Part shown: positions 1 to 15,300 of the stretch, piece by piece
How the letters are laid out: each line of letters starts with the position of its first letter
Numbering within the stretch: position 1 is the first letter of the stretch
DNA from: Haliclystus octoradiatus
Lineage: Eukaryota; Cnidaria; Staurozoa; Stauromedusae; Haliclystidae
Length of the DNA stretch: 64,000 bases
Assembly (NCBI GenBank): GCA_916610825.1
Contig: OU744453.1
Span: forward strand, 1,928,724 to 1,992,723
Reading direction: 5' to 3'
Position numbers and translations under genes: made by a program
The notes under the pieces: generated by a model
The model's input: the letters and a program-made list of their open reading frames with translations, nothing else
The model's database searches: none
Told to the model about the DNA's origin: nothing

Positions 1-197
1 TCATCAATGTGTGTACTGTTTAAGTAATTGAATATAATTAATATGATAAACTGAAAGATAATTATAATTAATACTTAATTTAAAGTATTATTTACTTACC
101 TTTATTTATAAAGTTTCCACATTTATTGCTTAGCAGTTTACACATCTGAAATGAACCCTGAAAAATTATATAATATTTCAAATGTCTTGTTTTACAG

Positions 198-300
198 GAA
201 CAAAACTCTAGTACTGTCTCGATTGTTGTGAAAAAGTCACAACACAAATACATCTTTGGACCACGAGGTCAGGGAATTCAAGATATTCTTGCTGAAACTG
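198..300 (+). CDS. HDLBP: vigilin exon, first half of KH3
   Basis: Preceded by a tttacag acceptor and followed by gtaagc. It encodes SIVVKKSQHKYIFGPRGQG and ends within a glycine codon completed by the next exon. The GXXG loop is GPRG. Confidence 0.93.
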
Positions 301-3300
301 GTAAGCATTTCTAGTTTCATTTTCATCCAAACTTCCCTTATAAATTATTTATTTTCAACCCAGAAGGATTTCAGCAAATTGTTGATTCTTCAAAAATCTT
401 TTAATGGGAATGCAAATGATAATTCCTTCTGTGAAAATTGTGTTGCCATGGCAGCATAGTCCAATATATCCGTAATTCTAAGCATTGATATTGATAATGT
501 GAGGGTACTGCCACATGTTTTAATTATGAGCATAACATTTTGATGAAATTATGGATGCCATTCAACTAGTTTTATAATCGTTTTTAAAGAGTCCAACTAT
601 TCAAATATTTTTTTATTGTTCAATATTGTTTCGTATGTAGTAAAAAGTTATTATAAAGGGTAAAACAAAATGGTTGTTACATTTATCAGTCAGTCAAATA
701 ACTTTTTATTTCGCCAACATTCATAGGATTTTGTTGAATGCTATTGTTCTCGAAGAAATCCTATTAATGTTGGTGAAGTGGCCAAATGACATTTTATTTC
801 ATCCAACATCGGTTGGATTCGCGAAATATGAGCCTTTTTCTGATTAGTCAACGATGACGTAATTCAACCCAGGATTGGTGGGCTTAATTGACTAGTCACC
901 AGCCCTCAAAATATCACGGCTGTCGACGGAAATAAATTCAACAAAATCCTATTAATGTTGGCAAAATAAAAAGTCATTTGGTCACCCCCAAGATGTTGTC
1001 AAAAAACAACAACATCCGTAAGATTAAGTCCTATCAATGTTGGCAGGGCTTGATACTGCAATATCACATTCATTTTTCCGTTGGTCGTTTTTCATCTGTT
1101 AGAAACAAAATGGCAACAACGAGATTTGTCTACTGTTATCTTGTGAGCAAGGCTATTTGACTATTTCTATTGTTTTTGTAAACGATAGGATTATTTGAAT
1201 GGAGATTTTGAGTGTTGGTGTTAAATAACATCCCTGTAGTAGATCAGTGTTTTTTTATTTTAACCTAGGTGTCTCTGTTGAAATGCCACCTTTGGATAGT
1301 AATGATGATACAATAACATTGCGTGGGGAATCAGACAAACTTGGTTTGGCTGTTACTCAAGTTTATGCTAAGGTAGGATGTTCATAAAAGTTGTAATTGA
1401 AATCAGGACCCAGCAGAGTCTTTAAAACTGGGAAAACTTGGAGAGAGTTGGGAGACTTAGTTCATATTTTAACATCTCAAAATATATATTTGTTAAAGGG
1501 GTGACATTGACAGGTAATCGCTACAATCTTGATTTGGAAACAGGCTGAGCGTATTACAACGATCAATATCAGTCACGGCTTCAAGTTTCAGGCAGAGAAA
1601 CAATACCAAAGGCAGCCGTAATGTAAACAAATTACAAATCCTCCAAGGTTATATAAATGTGAATGGGTCAGGAAAGACATTAACTAAATTGCTTTGACAA
1701 AAGTTGGCAGTGCAGTTATAGTGTGGCTATCGCCCCAGCCTGCTTGCTAATTGTAGAAACTGGCAATGCATTCCTTATTATTCAATTAATACATCATTTG
1801 AAGTAGAATGTAATATGATTGTAAAGCGCTCTTGGATGATCAATCAAAATTACACAAACATGGTTATTGTAAAGTACCGTTCATAAAAAGACCTGCATAT
1901 TATTATTATTGTTGCATTTATTATACATTTTTATTCAATCTTATCTTTGATATTGTAAATATTGTTTACATAAATAGAAACGGGAAAATAGTCACGCACA
2001 ATGGCAAACTGTCTGTGATTTAACCCATCGCACTTTGGAAAAGGGACACAGACAAATAACTAGCCTGCGTACCAGCCCCAAGTTGTTTTCTGAAACCATA
2101 GGGTCTGTGAACTAATGTGTGATTTTCAGCCCATCGAAAGTAACATATAAATTTGGTAAATTATTCACACCCCAATTCACACACAATCACAAAACAACAA
2201 TTGTCATAAAATCACATCTCCTCGTCAAACACGTCGTAGTTATCAGCCGCCACAATGACCTTAATGATTATATGACGTAATACATAAATTATATCCCAAA
2301 CTAATGGAAACTTGTTGTTCTGAAAATCACACATTAGTTCACAGACCCTATGGTTTTCAGAAAAAACCTCGGGGCTGGTACGCAGACTAACAAATAACCC
2401 CTACAATATAAATTTAAATTGAAGTGCGCTACAACCAAACGGTATCCTATTGCAATAAAATTTTTCATGCAATGTTATTAGGCCATTTGGCACTGGTTGA
2501 GATTTTGTTATTTCTGATTTTGGAAGTCAATCTTTTTTTAATCACCCTAATATATACCTTGAAATCTTTCTGTTTCAGGCAAACAGTGTTGTTTCATCAG
2601 AGCTTACTGCACCAAGATGGCTCCATCGTTTCATCATAGGCAAGAAAGGTCAAAACATCAAAGACCTAACACAGGATTCTCCTAAGGTAGTAATAATAAT
2701 GATAAGAGCTATAATGCCTGATGTGTCACCGTCACAGGACATCCTACAATCAATCAGCACGTTCTAAACACAATGTGACTGTGAGTGCTCACAGACATGA
2801 GACAATTTTCGGACTTTTAGCGGATTTCCGACTATTTTTATTCACTATTGTTGTTAAACCATATTTATTTCAAATTTTAAAGTTTTTCCCATTCAAATTC
2901 ATTTTAACTTGATCAGTATATTATAGATTTCCGAATATTTTTTTGAAACAATATTGATCAAATAAGGATCCGATTAGATTTCCACAACAGTTTTCATATT
3001 ATTTTGTATAACAGTTTGAACACCTTGCGATTGCAACATGGGCGGGAATCCAGTTTTGCTTACCACTCAACAACTTCAAGAAGGGACTAGAATTGTTTAC
3101 CTAGAAATCGTTAGACAATTAAAAAGATAAATGTTCTGATGTTTTTTATGTAGTTTTACCAATTATGAGATACACTTTGTTTTATTTAGGTTCATGTCGA
3201 GTTCAATGAGGACAGTGACTTAATCGTGTTGGAGGGTCCCCCAAACGAAGTAAAAACTGTTCGCAAAGCATTGGATACCTACATTTCTGATCTGGTAAGC

Positions 3301-6300
3301 ACTTAGTGTGTGTGTAATGTTATTTATTTTGTTTGTAATTTACAGTAAATACAACCACATGAGCTATGAGCTCGTTTGCACGGATACGAAGGACTGAACA
3401 GCAGTCATACTTATATATAATTGAAATTATAATGAGCTTTTCATTACATCAAAGTTACATACAAATAAAATTGAAATTCTGGAACCGACGAAGAATGGAA
3501 TTTTTTACCTCTAGTAATTAAATTAACCCAGCAACGGTGCGGGTGGCTCATTACGGTTGAATTATATATTTAAACTGTCTTCTTGTGTCTTAGATAAAGA
3601 ACATGGATTTTATTGAACTGAAAGTCAACCAGAAATGGCATCGCCATATCATTGGAAAGAGTGGCAGTAACGTCAACAGAATCAAAAACGAATGCGGAAC
3701 ATCGTCCATTCAAATCCCATCAGATAACGAGAAATCTGATATCATTCGTATTGAAGGCAGCCCACAAGCTGTTGCTGCTGCTAAAAAGGAGATCATGCAG
3801 ATGGTCACAAAAATGGTAAATTAATGTTATTTCATGTCTATTTTATGCAGTATTAACAATTAATTATCTAACAGCCTATTTTACGATGATGTCTAAGCTC
3901 AATCCTCTTAGGTCTGATATATTGTGACGTCAGGGTCATTATAAAACTTTTTGGCCTGGATGGACTTTTAGATATAAGCCTTGAATTATACAAACTTCCC
4001 TGAGTTCTCCAACTCTTGTCATTCCTCCATTTGCAATTGACACATTGTAAACGCTCTTCTACATAATGATAATCCACAAACCCAGAGCCATCGATATACA
4101 AGAGTTGGGACACTATTGTTCTTTTTAGCCTCAATCTGATAATATTTCTTATTCATGGGCGCCATTTTCGTTCGTGACAAACGAGGTCTATTATTCGCAA
4201 CACATTTTCCTTGCTTCTTGACAAGCATGTTCATGTTTTGCTAGCACTTGGAATTGTTTCTTAAGCTTGAGATTGTATGTTAATAATTTGACAAAGTAAA
4301 AGTGTATCTCAGTGTGAAATGGAATTCACAGAACACATTTCATTCCGATTGATCTACTTTGACGCTGATATTCGCTTGTTAATATCATCCTTGATGGATT
4401 CGTGTTTGCACTGTGAAAGAATGCCTGACCTTGGAGTTGGAGTAGCGAAGAAATCAGCATTAAATCGGCAGTTGAAGCCTTGAAGTTATTTTAAATAATG
4501 GTAGAATTACATTTCTTTACAAGCGATTCAGAAGTACAAGGTTAGTTAGTATTACACCTATTTTATCTGAATAATTTGAATATAGTACCTCCTTGCAATT
4601 TTTAATATTGCTTTTTCTCGCATTGCCCTTGATGATTGATAAGAAGCTGTACGATTTCTGATTTGTAATTGAAATGTTTTCTGATTATTTTCTTGGCCAA
4701 AGCAGATAGTGTAACGGTGTATAAGTTGTTGAGTAATCCGCTGGAGTATCCCGAAAGTAAGGATGGTTATAGACAGTTGTGAAAGGGTAGTGAATGAGAT
4801 CGCGTCGTCGTCTTGATGACTCTAAAACACATTATTCATAATATTCATTCTTTCTAGCAACTGATTTGAATTTTATAACTATTGAGGGCATTGACAGATG
4901 CACCAAAGCCAATATGGATAAAGGATTCATGTAGTAGCTCCAATAACTTTTTTATAACTGATAATAACTGACTGATATTTTGCTTTGATTGTTATGGACA
5001 AAATTGTAGATGTTTAGATTTATGTAGTGGGCTTTGCTGCTGGTATGTTTGTCTGAAAAAATGATCGTAAATAATGGAGATGAAATTATAATAAACCTTT
5101 TTCTATGTATTTATTGCAGGAGCTTGTAATCGCCAATCAATGCAGAATGAATTTGAGAAACCTCAGATTTTTAATTTTTGTTTTCGGAAACCAATCGCTT
5201 ATTTGCCAATGTCATATGTGATATGTCGCTACAAGCATTTTGATATGATTTTGTTATTGATGGACATTATCTGATCATTATTTTGTTAATAATTTGTAAT
5301 ATGTAAAATACTGTATAGTGTATCAATATTGAAATCGTAAAACGATAAATCATAATAATGAATCACCTCACAAATCGATCAAATGATTCAGTTTTTATCG
5401 TGTGACTTTGTGTGTCATAACAAAAGCGTTAATCCAGCTTTGTCTCCAAAAGGTAATAAATATAATTTGTAACCGTAATATTTAATTTATGGTTCAAATT
5501 TTTACAAATTTGCAACACAAATTGGAAGAGCATACTTATTGATTAAATGTATATGTGTTGTGTTCTAACTCTGAGTTTCACTATTATTCATTCTATCGAA
5601 TGGTTTGTAATCTTTGAAATTGAAATGCTCGAAATAGATAATCTATCTATCATCAGAACATGAAAATTTATAATATCATACCCATTCGTGGCAGAATAAC
5701 TACCTTATTACAACATAATTTGCAATGTTTACATCCTTCGAATTCAAAACACATACAATTTCTTCGCGCGAAGTTGAAGTTTTTCAGAAATCACGAACAT
5801 AAATGGCGCCCATGTGTCACGTGATAATCGCGTTGGCCAATAAGATGCTCAGCGGCAACATGAGAGTGTGTCCCAACTCTTGTATATCGATGGCTCTGCA
5901 CAAACCCCAGTGTGTGCATATATCAGGATTCCTTAGTGTTGGTCCTTCTGGTTGCTCGCCAAGACCAAGGTCTATGATAAATCAATTATCAGCTTAAAAC
6001 GAGTACCTGGGCACAGTAAGAGTGATACATTTCAGAAACAGAGAGATAATGTCTTTGAAGTAATAAGTAATGTAGTCGGTGTCGCCCTACCGAAGGCACC
6101 CGTACCATTCCTCTATTTCTAGAAGAGTGGCTCTTTTCGCTAAGAGCAATGCTGTTAAACGCTCCTTAGATCTCAGCCGCGACACTGCAGATCAATTTCA
6201 ACAGATTTCATGGCAGACAGGTCTCGATTGTCAATGCGAAACAATGCGCCGCAGCTACTCACAATGCAATTCCCTCTGCACCATTCCATCCGCCATCCTC

Positions 6301-9300
6301 AGATGGTACTCATTTGATGTTTCAGATAAAGTCAAGACCAAGTTGACCTTGGGAGATTTGAACCATGGTCGATCAGATTTGATCCGATCTGAAGTTCAGT
6401 TGCTCCGCCATCTGAGCTAATCCTCCTCAATGTCTTGTAATGGAGTCACACTGTAAAAACTAGTGATAAAACTAAACTTTAATTATGGTTCTCTATTATG
6501 CATCTTAGGAGAATGAAAAATCAAGAGATATCATTATTGAGCAACGTTTCCACGGCAATATCATTGGCTCAAAAGGTGAAAAAATCAGAGAAGTTCGTGA
6601 AAAACTCAACGAGGTTCAAATTTCGTTCCCTGTCTCTGGAGCAAACAGCGATATTGTTACTATCCGCGGCCCAAAAGATGATGTTGATAAAGCTTATACT
6701 CATCTGAAGAAAATGGCTGTTGAAATTGCTGCTGCAAATTATCGCGTTGAAGTGCCAATCATCAAGAAATTTCACCGTAATGTTATCGGCAAAGGTGGTA
6801 ACATTATCAAAAAGATCAAAGAAGAAACAGGAACAAACATTGAAATTCCTACTGAAAATAGTGATAGCGATGTTATTGTCATCACCGGATTCAAACAGCA
6901 AGCTGAAAAGGCTAAGACCATGATCTTAGACATACTGAACTCAGTTGTAAGTATTTCAATCATGATTATTATCTTTACAATCAAAGCTATGATACAGTTC
7001 ATCCAGGGTTCGACAAAAGTAGGAGTCCCGGGAAAATTGATATCTTTATGATTTATATGTCAAACTTCAACCTGGCTGTAATTGCTACTCTGGCTGGCAA
7101 ATGTACTGTCTTGTCCCAATTTATGCGACATGCGTAGATCAGGATTCCTTATTTTGGTTTGTTTCTGAACAATCCCTGCGATACGCTGTGAAATAAATCA
7201 GTAGCAATGCATAATTAACTGGGAGTAGGTATCATACTAAGTCTGTATGGATATACTGTACATACTAGCAACCTAATAAGGACTGTCTTGCTATATATTT
7301 CTATTTCTAACATAGTATTTTTGAAATCTCTTTAGGTCAACCTGAAAACGGCTGAGATCACAATTCCCCACAAGGTGCATATGTCTATCATCGGAAGCAA
7401 AGGGCGCCTGATCCGCTCAATTATGGAAGAATGTGGTGATGTGTTGATCCATTTTCCACCTGAAGGATCGAATAGTGATATTGTTACAATCAAAGGTGCA
7501 GCTGAGAACGTCGACAAAGCCAAAGCTCAACTATCAGAACTTGCGAATGAAAAGTTAATCCATAGTTATTCTGATGAGATCCGTGCTAAACCTGAATACC
7601 ATAAATTCTTAATTGGACGATCTGGCATTCATATCAAGAAAGTAGGTTCAATTAGTTGTTTGATACTTGTGTTCAGGGCACAATCAAATATATTTTCCCG
7701 TTCGAGGCAGCAGTGTTTGATAAAATGAGGGACACCGGGATTCTAATGACAATTGTTATATCTTGTAACAGATCCGTGAAGAGACTGGTGCTCATATTAT
7801 GTTTCCATCTTCGAAAGATACTGAAAAGGATCTCATCACGATTGTGGGCAAGAAGGAATCTGTGGAAAAAGCCAAAACAGAATTATTGGCAAAGATCACT
7901 GAATTGGTATGTATCACTATAAATTTGAAAAACCCGAAATCTTTCTAAATATATGATATTAAATTGGGCACTTTTCCAGTAGCTTACAAATTTTGGAAAT
8001 CTGAAAACCCAGAGCCATCTATTTACAAGAGTTGGGACACGCTTTCATGTGCCGCTATCGTCTCCTATTGGACAGCTGCCATTCACGTGATTTTTTGGAC
8101 GCCATTTTCGTACTTTCGGCACCAGGGTTCTTGTTCTTTTGGCGCCAGGTTTCCTGTTTTAAGCGAAGCGCGCGGGAAAATACAACTTTTATCAGTGAAA
8201 CAAACATAGGCTATTAAATTATTAATTGTTGTGTTAATGGGCACAATAGTAATCAAAATAAAAGTATTGTTTACTATTCCAACTGGGGACAAGAATTAGA
8301 AAAAGTTGTCTTTGACTGCAAAGAATAAGCGTAAGAGCGTAAGAGATACTCTACAAACTCCTTGTCCATTTAGCAATTCCAATAGCATTGATCTGATTTA
8401 CTCTTGAGCAACATGCTGATGAGATCGATAACATAGTATACATTGAAGTAAATTTGTATTCTAACTTTGAGAATCCAGCAAATAAATATGGAGAAAGACA
8501 ACTCATAAATGGTTATATTACTCTTGTTAAACAATCGCAAACCATTTTACAGAGTTCCAAAATGGCTGAAAAAACACAGCATTCTCTTGCACATGCGCAC
8601 TGCTGTTGAAAACGTGCTCGGGTCCAGGCCAAAAAACATAAATGGCATCAGTGTCCCAACTCTTGTAAATAGATGGCTCTGGGAAAACCTACTGACAACA
8701 TACGGAATAGGCTGTACTGAATTGGGCGCTTTTCAGTGGTTTTCATAGTTCAACGTTCATTTCAGTAACTTTTCAGTTTAATGTGAAGTATTTAGATTTA
8801 GGTGGCTGGTGAAAATCAGTATGGCTTCAGTACCCAATACCCAGAGTCGGACAAAACATTTTCCCTTCCACAAACCTCAACTTTTCAGATAAACATTAGG
8901 GTAATTTTACTGACGTAAAAACATAAAATCGAAATTTTACTTTTCATATTTTTCTAATTATTTTAGCTTTATCTTCCGCATTTTGACTTTTCTGAATTTT
9001 CCTAGCCTTCCGCAAACCAGGATTCCAAGTTTCCAGACTTTGTCGGACCCTGCCAATATCATTCCAGTATGTTTTCAGTAGGTTTTCAATGGCGATTCAG
9101 TATATCTAAGATTTATAATATACAAACGTAGAGCAAACTAATCATTGCCAATATTGTATAGACTACATTCAATTGTCTTACTGTGATCTTGTGACGAATA
9201 TGCTATTTGAATAGATTGCACATTGCAAAACCTGGTAAATCAATCCAGACATAAGAATTTTCAGACTTTTAGCGGATGTTTTTACCTTTGTGAAGCTCTA

Positions 9301-12300
9301 TTTATCACTCTTTCCCATTGAAATTTATCAAGATATCATAGATTCCAGACTATTTTCAAATTTTGAATTCTCATGTCTAATCAATCGGAATTGAATTTTC
9401 ACTTTCTCAAGCTGCTTTACCGATCATGCAGATGCAGAAGTCTCATGCGTAGCAATTCTCCGTAACTGAAGTCGGTGCATAGTATAATTTCTTGAATCAG
9501 CCTTTCTGGCTTTTTGGGTATTAATACATGACTGTGACGAATCCAATGTTTTCGTTGAAGTACTGTTGTTTTTAAAATGTTAAACGATGGAACTCTTGCG
9601 TAACAGTTTTAATGTTATCTTTTTTCCTTCACAGAGTAACATTGTTGAAGGCGAAGTTGAAGTCGATCCTAAGTATCATCGCCATTTTATCGCTCATCGT
9701 GCTCAAGTTTTGCATGAAATCAGTAATGAATTTGGTGGTGTCACCGTTAGTTTTCCACGTTCAGGATCAGAACTTGGCAAAGTCACATTGAAAGGTGCAA
9801 AAGATTGTATTGAAGGTGCCAAACAGAAGATTCGTGACATTGTTGCAGATCTTGAGTCAATGGTATCTATTGATTGTGTCATCGCTCAAGAGCACCATCG
9901 TGCTATTATGGGACCAAAAGGTGCTAATGTTCAGGACGTCACCGCAAGATTGAACGTTAACATCAAATTTCCAGAAAGAAATACTGGCAAAGCAGCAACT
10001 AATGGCGATGCTGCTGTCAATGGCGATGATGTTGTTGTTGATGTTGAAGAAGAAGAGACACCACGAAAATGTGATGTAATTGTTATCAGTGGTAAGCAAG
10101 AAAATGTTGACCTTGCCAAAGAAGAATTACTGGTGAGTAAATATAGTTGTGGATTTTCGAAGTTTTCAGGCTTAGCATAGATTTTCCTACTTTTCATGCG
10201 TTTCCATTTTAATGTTCCAATGTTTAGTTTTAGTTTTAGGTCTGATTCATCAATTAACCTACTATGTTTTCATGAATCGATAAATTGTAAAAAAAAACTT
10301 GTTTCTTCAGCAGTTGTTAGCATTTATTTTTGATTTTGATAGGCCCTTGTACCAATCAGCAAAGAAATCAACATACCTTTTGATATGCATCGTTTCATCA
10401 TTGGTAACAAAGGCAGTAACGTCAGAGAATTGATGAACAAACATGACGTCAACATAAAAATCCCACCATCTGAAGACAAATCTGATGTTGTTGTCGTAAG
10501 TGGTGCACCTGCCTGTGTCGATGATGCCCTCGAGGCACTCCAACAAAGAGTTGTATCTATCGAAGAAGAAAACGAAGAAAGAAAACTGCGCAGCTTTCAA
10601 TTAACAGTCGATGTGCCATCGAAACATCGCCCAAAGATTATCGGCAAGAAAGGAATTGTCATTCAAAAGCTACGTACCACCCATGATGTTTTGATTCAAG
10701 TGCCGCCGCCAGACACGGAAGAAGGACAAGCAGCAGAATCAAATACTATTGTACTGACTGGGCATGAGAAGAACTGTCATGCTGCTAAGGAAGCCATATT
10801 GGATATCGTGAGACAATTGGTGAGTCAATCAGGCATGAAATTGTTTTTTAGTCTGTATCCTTAGTTTCAGTTTATTTTCATCCAACATTTGTAGTTTCAT
10901 TATGGTCTGATTTTCATTGGTGCATTGATCCCCAATGTTTCATTTTTCCAAAAACATTAGACAAGTACTTGACGAGAAAATTGTTTATAATAGAAATCAA
11001 TCTATAAATGGTTTTCATGTGATAGTATATCTGGACTCATTTTTAATTCACTCTATCAGGAGGATCAAGTGAGCATTGAAGTTTCATTAGACCCCCGTAT
11101 CCACAGCAGAATCATTGGCCAAAAAGGACGATCTGTTAAAAAGATTATGGAAACCTATAATGTTGATATTCGCTTCCCAAGAGCTGGAGAAGATCCGTCA
11201 ATCATCGAAGTCACTGGTCTGGAAGATCGTGCTGAGGACTGCAAAGAACATCTACTTATGTTACAAGAAGAATACGTAAGTAGATTCAGCAACAATGTAG
11301 TCAATAATCACATTTGGTTATCTAAATCAAGACAATGTTCGATTCTATATTTCTTTCAATGCACCATAAAGTCTTCGATAGGAAAATAACAAGGATTTTT
11401 GCCGATCCCAGCTATCATCAAATTTGCCTCATTTTCAAGTCATCCTCGCTTCTAAAAATTCCCTTGACCATGTCCATGTGCTCCCAAAATTTCAGCCATG
11501 ATTGTTTTTCGTAAAATTTTGTCTACATGTATTTATTTTTGACTAATATATAATATAGCAATGAGTGTGGTCCATAATGGACCTTCTATGATAAAAACTT
11601 TTAGATCACCTATAATTAAACAATTGACTAAGCTGACTATCGCTGTAAAATACGGAGTATGAACTCTGTAGTAGAACATCATGAGACACAATACGCATTG
11701 AAACGATGTAGCATTAATCAATACATCTTAATCATTCCTTTAATAAAAATTTAATTTATTTCACATCAATTGAGTCGATTGAAATGTATAATTTAACGTA
11801 GCTATATCTACATAGAAAAACTTTATTTTATGTGTTGAAAGGAAACCAGAACACATTAATTATTATAAATTACAAATACTCAGTCAAATTTCGAAATCTG
11901 AAACTATCCATAAAAAATCACTTCAAATCCGATCCGATCCGAAGACCTAAAATATTAACCCGAATCTGACCGGATACGATCGGATCGCGTTCGGTTCGAA
12001 TTCATAAATCTTTATTGCAATATATACAGCAACAATGTGGTGTTCACAAAATAACGCCGTCAAGGTGTGGCCGGTCAAACTCGTGGCATTGCATGCAATA
12101 TATTCAATATTAAATTGATTTAGCTTCGACAAGACACATGGTCCACTAATTTCTGTTATTAACATGATCAAACGATATCTTTTGTTAATTAACAATGATT
12201 TACTGCTTCATATTAAAAAAAAATCAGAAAAATCGTTGATAAAAATTGCCAAATGGCGGATTTGGACTGACGACCCTGATATTGTAATACCAGGGCATTA

Positions 12301-15300
12301 ACCAATCGGCCACTACCTTACTTTTTGTTATCGGTGCTTTAACTGAAGTGATCAACAAAATTACTGCTTCGACAACGTATTATTGAACAAGGCCGACCCA
12401 CGCGCGTGTATTGAAAATCAAATTATATATATAATCTGAAAATATTATGATATGATAGTAAATGAGCCTATATATTTTTGATCTTTGCAATCTCAGCAAG
12501 CAGGCCTGTGATTTTCATGGCAGTCTATCAAAATATCAAGATTTCGTTGAAAATAAAATTTTGTAAGTAAAAAAAAGAAGTGAAAAATTGGCCTGATAGT
12601 GCTTCTTGTTATCAAATTTTCCAGAATAATAGCATCAACATTCTTTTAAAAGGAAATGAAGTTCTATAATAAATCGCTATACTAATTTGATATTGATATC
12701 ATGTTACATCTTGTTGTCAATATTTCTACGCGCTATTTATAATACATTACAGATGTCGAATGAAAGAAAAGACGATTATGAATAAATTAATTATTTTGAT
12801 AGAAAAATGAAAACAACTCATTTTGCCAGATTCGTGATATGCATATTTATTCAGAATTTATTGAAACGGACGCGATGGTTTATAGAGTGGAAATGTTTAG
12901 TGCAGCTTCAAAGATATAAAATATCATAGCTGATGGTAGTATTTAAATGCTCATGTTATGATGTCTGATGAAAAGGATTTACTTATATAGAAAATGAATC
13001 TACTTTACCTTGCATTTGATCGCGATATGAAATGATCATTTTTGTCAGAATTATTTCGAATAAAAAGCAATTTATATTATATTCTTATCGGGCTCACATT
13101 CTCCTTCGATAAAATATGGTTGTTAACTTATTATTGATTGGTGTATTAACTCAGAGAACCCGCTATTATGTATTTAAATGTTGTTCGGAGATTATGCCGC
13201 TCGTATAGTTTTTATTTGGATCTCATTTGGAAAATGGTAAGTAGTATTTTAATAAATATTGTTTGCTATGATCGATTATTTCATGCAACCTTTTCACTTT
13301 TTATTTTTGTAACACAAGGTTTGTTACACTCATCCAAACTGTATTAACTATTTAAAAATGTTTTTGAATTATGTTTTTGTGCTTTTAAATTCAAAGCAAA
13401 ATTTTTGAACGCTGAAAATATTATAATTATTATTATTTATCACAAATCATACGCTCAATTCAATTTAACTTTGTTAAATTTGATATACCTGAAATTAACT
13501 TTATTAAATGTTGATCAAAGATAATAACAAGACATCGCTATTTTTATTCTCGAAACTGTAGTAATATACTGTGTCTTATTCGTATAGCAAGTCAACACAA
13601 TGAAATTTTAATTTTAATCGATGCCTATAATTCCTTCGTTAATTATGGAAGCAAAATCTGAAAATAAAAGCCTTGCTGCTCAAAACCAAAAGATTCGTTT
13701 TTTTATATTAAATAATAAATTATAGAAATACTTTTGTGCAATGCCTTGATTAATTCTAAACTCTATAATTTTAGACTGTAGACAGATAATCTCTTCGAAC
13801 TTTGAATATTTTTCGAATTAGTCGAACGCCAACGTCAATTTGAAAATTCTTGCAAATTAATTTGTTTTTAAGCCCCGCGATAGATTATTCATTTCAAAAC
13901 AGATTGTTTGCTCAGTGTTCTCACAAATTATATATCAAAATAGCCTTTTTAAAAGTGAAATGTTTTATATCTCCATTTTGAGAAAAGTAATGAACGGCAT
14001 TTTGTTTCATTAATAAATTAAATTAAGACCTCAAGTCTCTATATGTATTGCTGATATCAACACTACATGAAATAGGTCTACGTTTCTTTGATTTCAAAAC
14101 ATATTTTGTCTGGCCTAGTTATACTGGTAATTCAATGTAATTCAGTATTTCGTATTGTTTTAATTATCATAAAACCGATTCAGTTTCAAGTTTCACTTGT
14201 TCAAACTATTTACACGCAGCTTTTAAATTCAAAGCAAAATATTTTTGTTCTGGAGAATTCAATTTGAAGTCGATTTGGCTGCCCGCTAGATTATCGACCT
14301 ATGAAATTTTTCAAAATCTCTGAATTTTTTAATGTAATGATATCAAATAAAATATCAGATGAGGTATATTATTTTAAAACAACGTCATAGACCCATACTT
14401 TTCATACAACAAATTTGTTACTGTACACGGTTATCTCGACACAAATGTTTGCATAATTTCCCGACAACGGATTATCCGTATTATTTCGCCAGTAAGACGT
14501 ACATAAGTCGCGGACAGACACAGAAATATAGTGATATATAAACAGACAGTATTATGTATATTACTAGCAATGAGTGTAGTCCATTATGGACCTTCTATGA
14601 TAAAACTTTCAGATCACTTATAATTAAACAATTGACTAAGCTGACTATCGCTGTATAACACGGAGTATGAACTCTGGAGGAGAACATGAGACACAATACG
14701 CATTGAAACGATGTAGCATTAATCAATACATCTTAATCATTCCTTTAATAAAAATTTAATTTATTTCACATCAATTGAGTCGATTGAAATGTATAATTTA
14801 ACGTAGCTATCTCTACATAGAAAAACTTTATTTTATGTGCTGAAAGGAAACCAGAACACATTAATTATTATGAATTACAAATATTCAGTCAAATTTCGAA
14901 ATATGAAACTATCCATAAAAAATCACTTCAAATCCGATCCGATCCGAAGACCTAAATTATTAACCCGAATCTGACCCGATACGATCAAATCGCGTTCGGT
15001 TCGGATTGATAAATCTTCATTGCAATACAAACAACACTAATGTGGTGTTCACAAAATAACGCCGTCAAGGTGAGGCCGGTCAAACTCGTGGCATCGCATG
15101 TAATATATTCAATATTAAATTAATTTAGCTTCGACAAGACACATGGTCCACTAATTTCTGTTATTAACATGATCAAACGATATCTTTTGTTAATTAACAA
15201 TGATTTACTGCTTCATATTAAAAATTATAAGAAAAATCGTTGATAAAAATTTTCCGAATGGCGGATTTGAACTGACGACCCTCATATTGTGATGCCAGAG

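Noticed and set aside
256..459. 67-codon ORF at the window start
   Set aside because: Overlaps vigilin KH3 in another frame and runs into the intron.
3868..4234. Overlapping minus-strand ORFs of 88 and 71 codons
   Set aside because: They run across the end of hAT copy 1 and an intron; one is not preserved in copy 2.
6079..6420. 113-codon ORF
   Set aside because: Lies in the antisense of a tRNA-derived SINE; the matching SINE copy does not keep the frame.
8760..9060. Possible inverted repeat with GGACAAA ends
   Set aside because: Pairing beyond the first dozen bases is too weak to call an element.
9587..9634. Start codon for an independent gene at 9587
   Set aside because: The 16 codons before the splice acceptor are intronic; vigilin homology begins at 9635.
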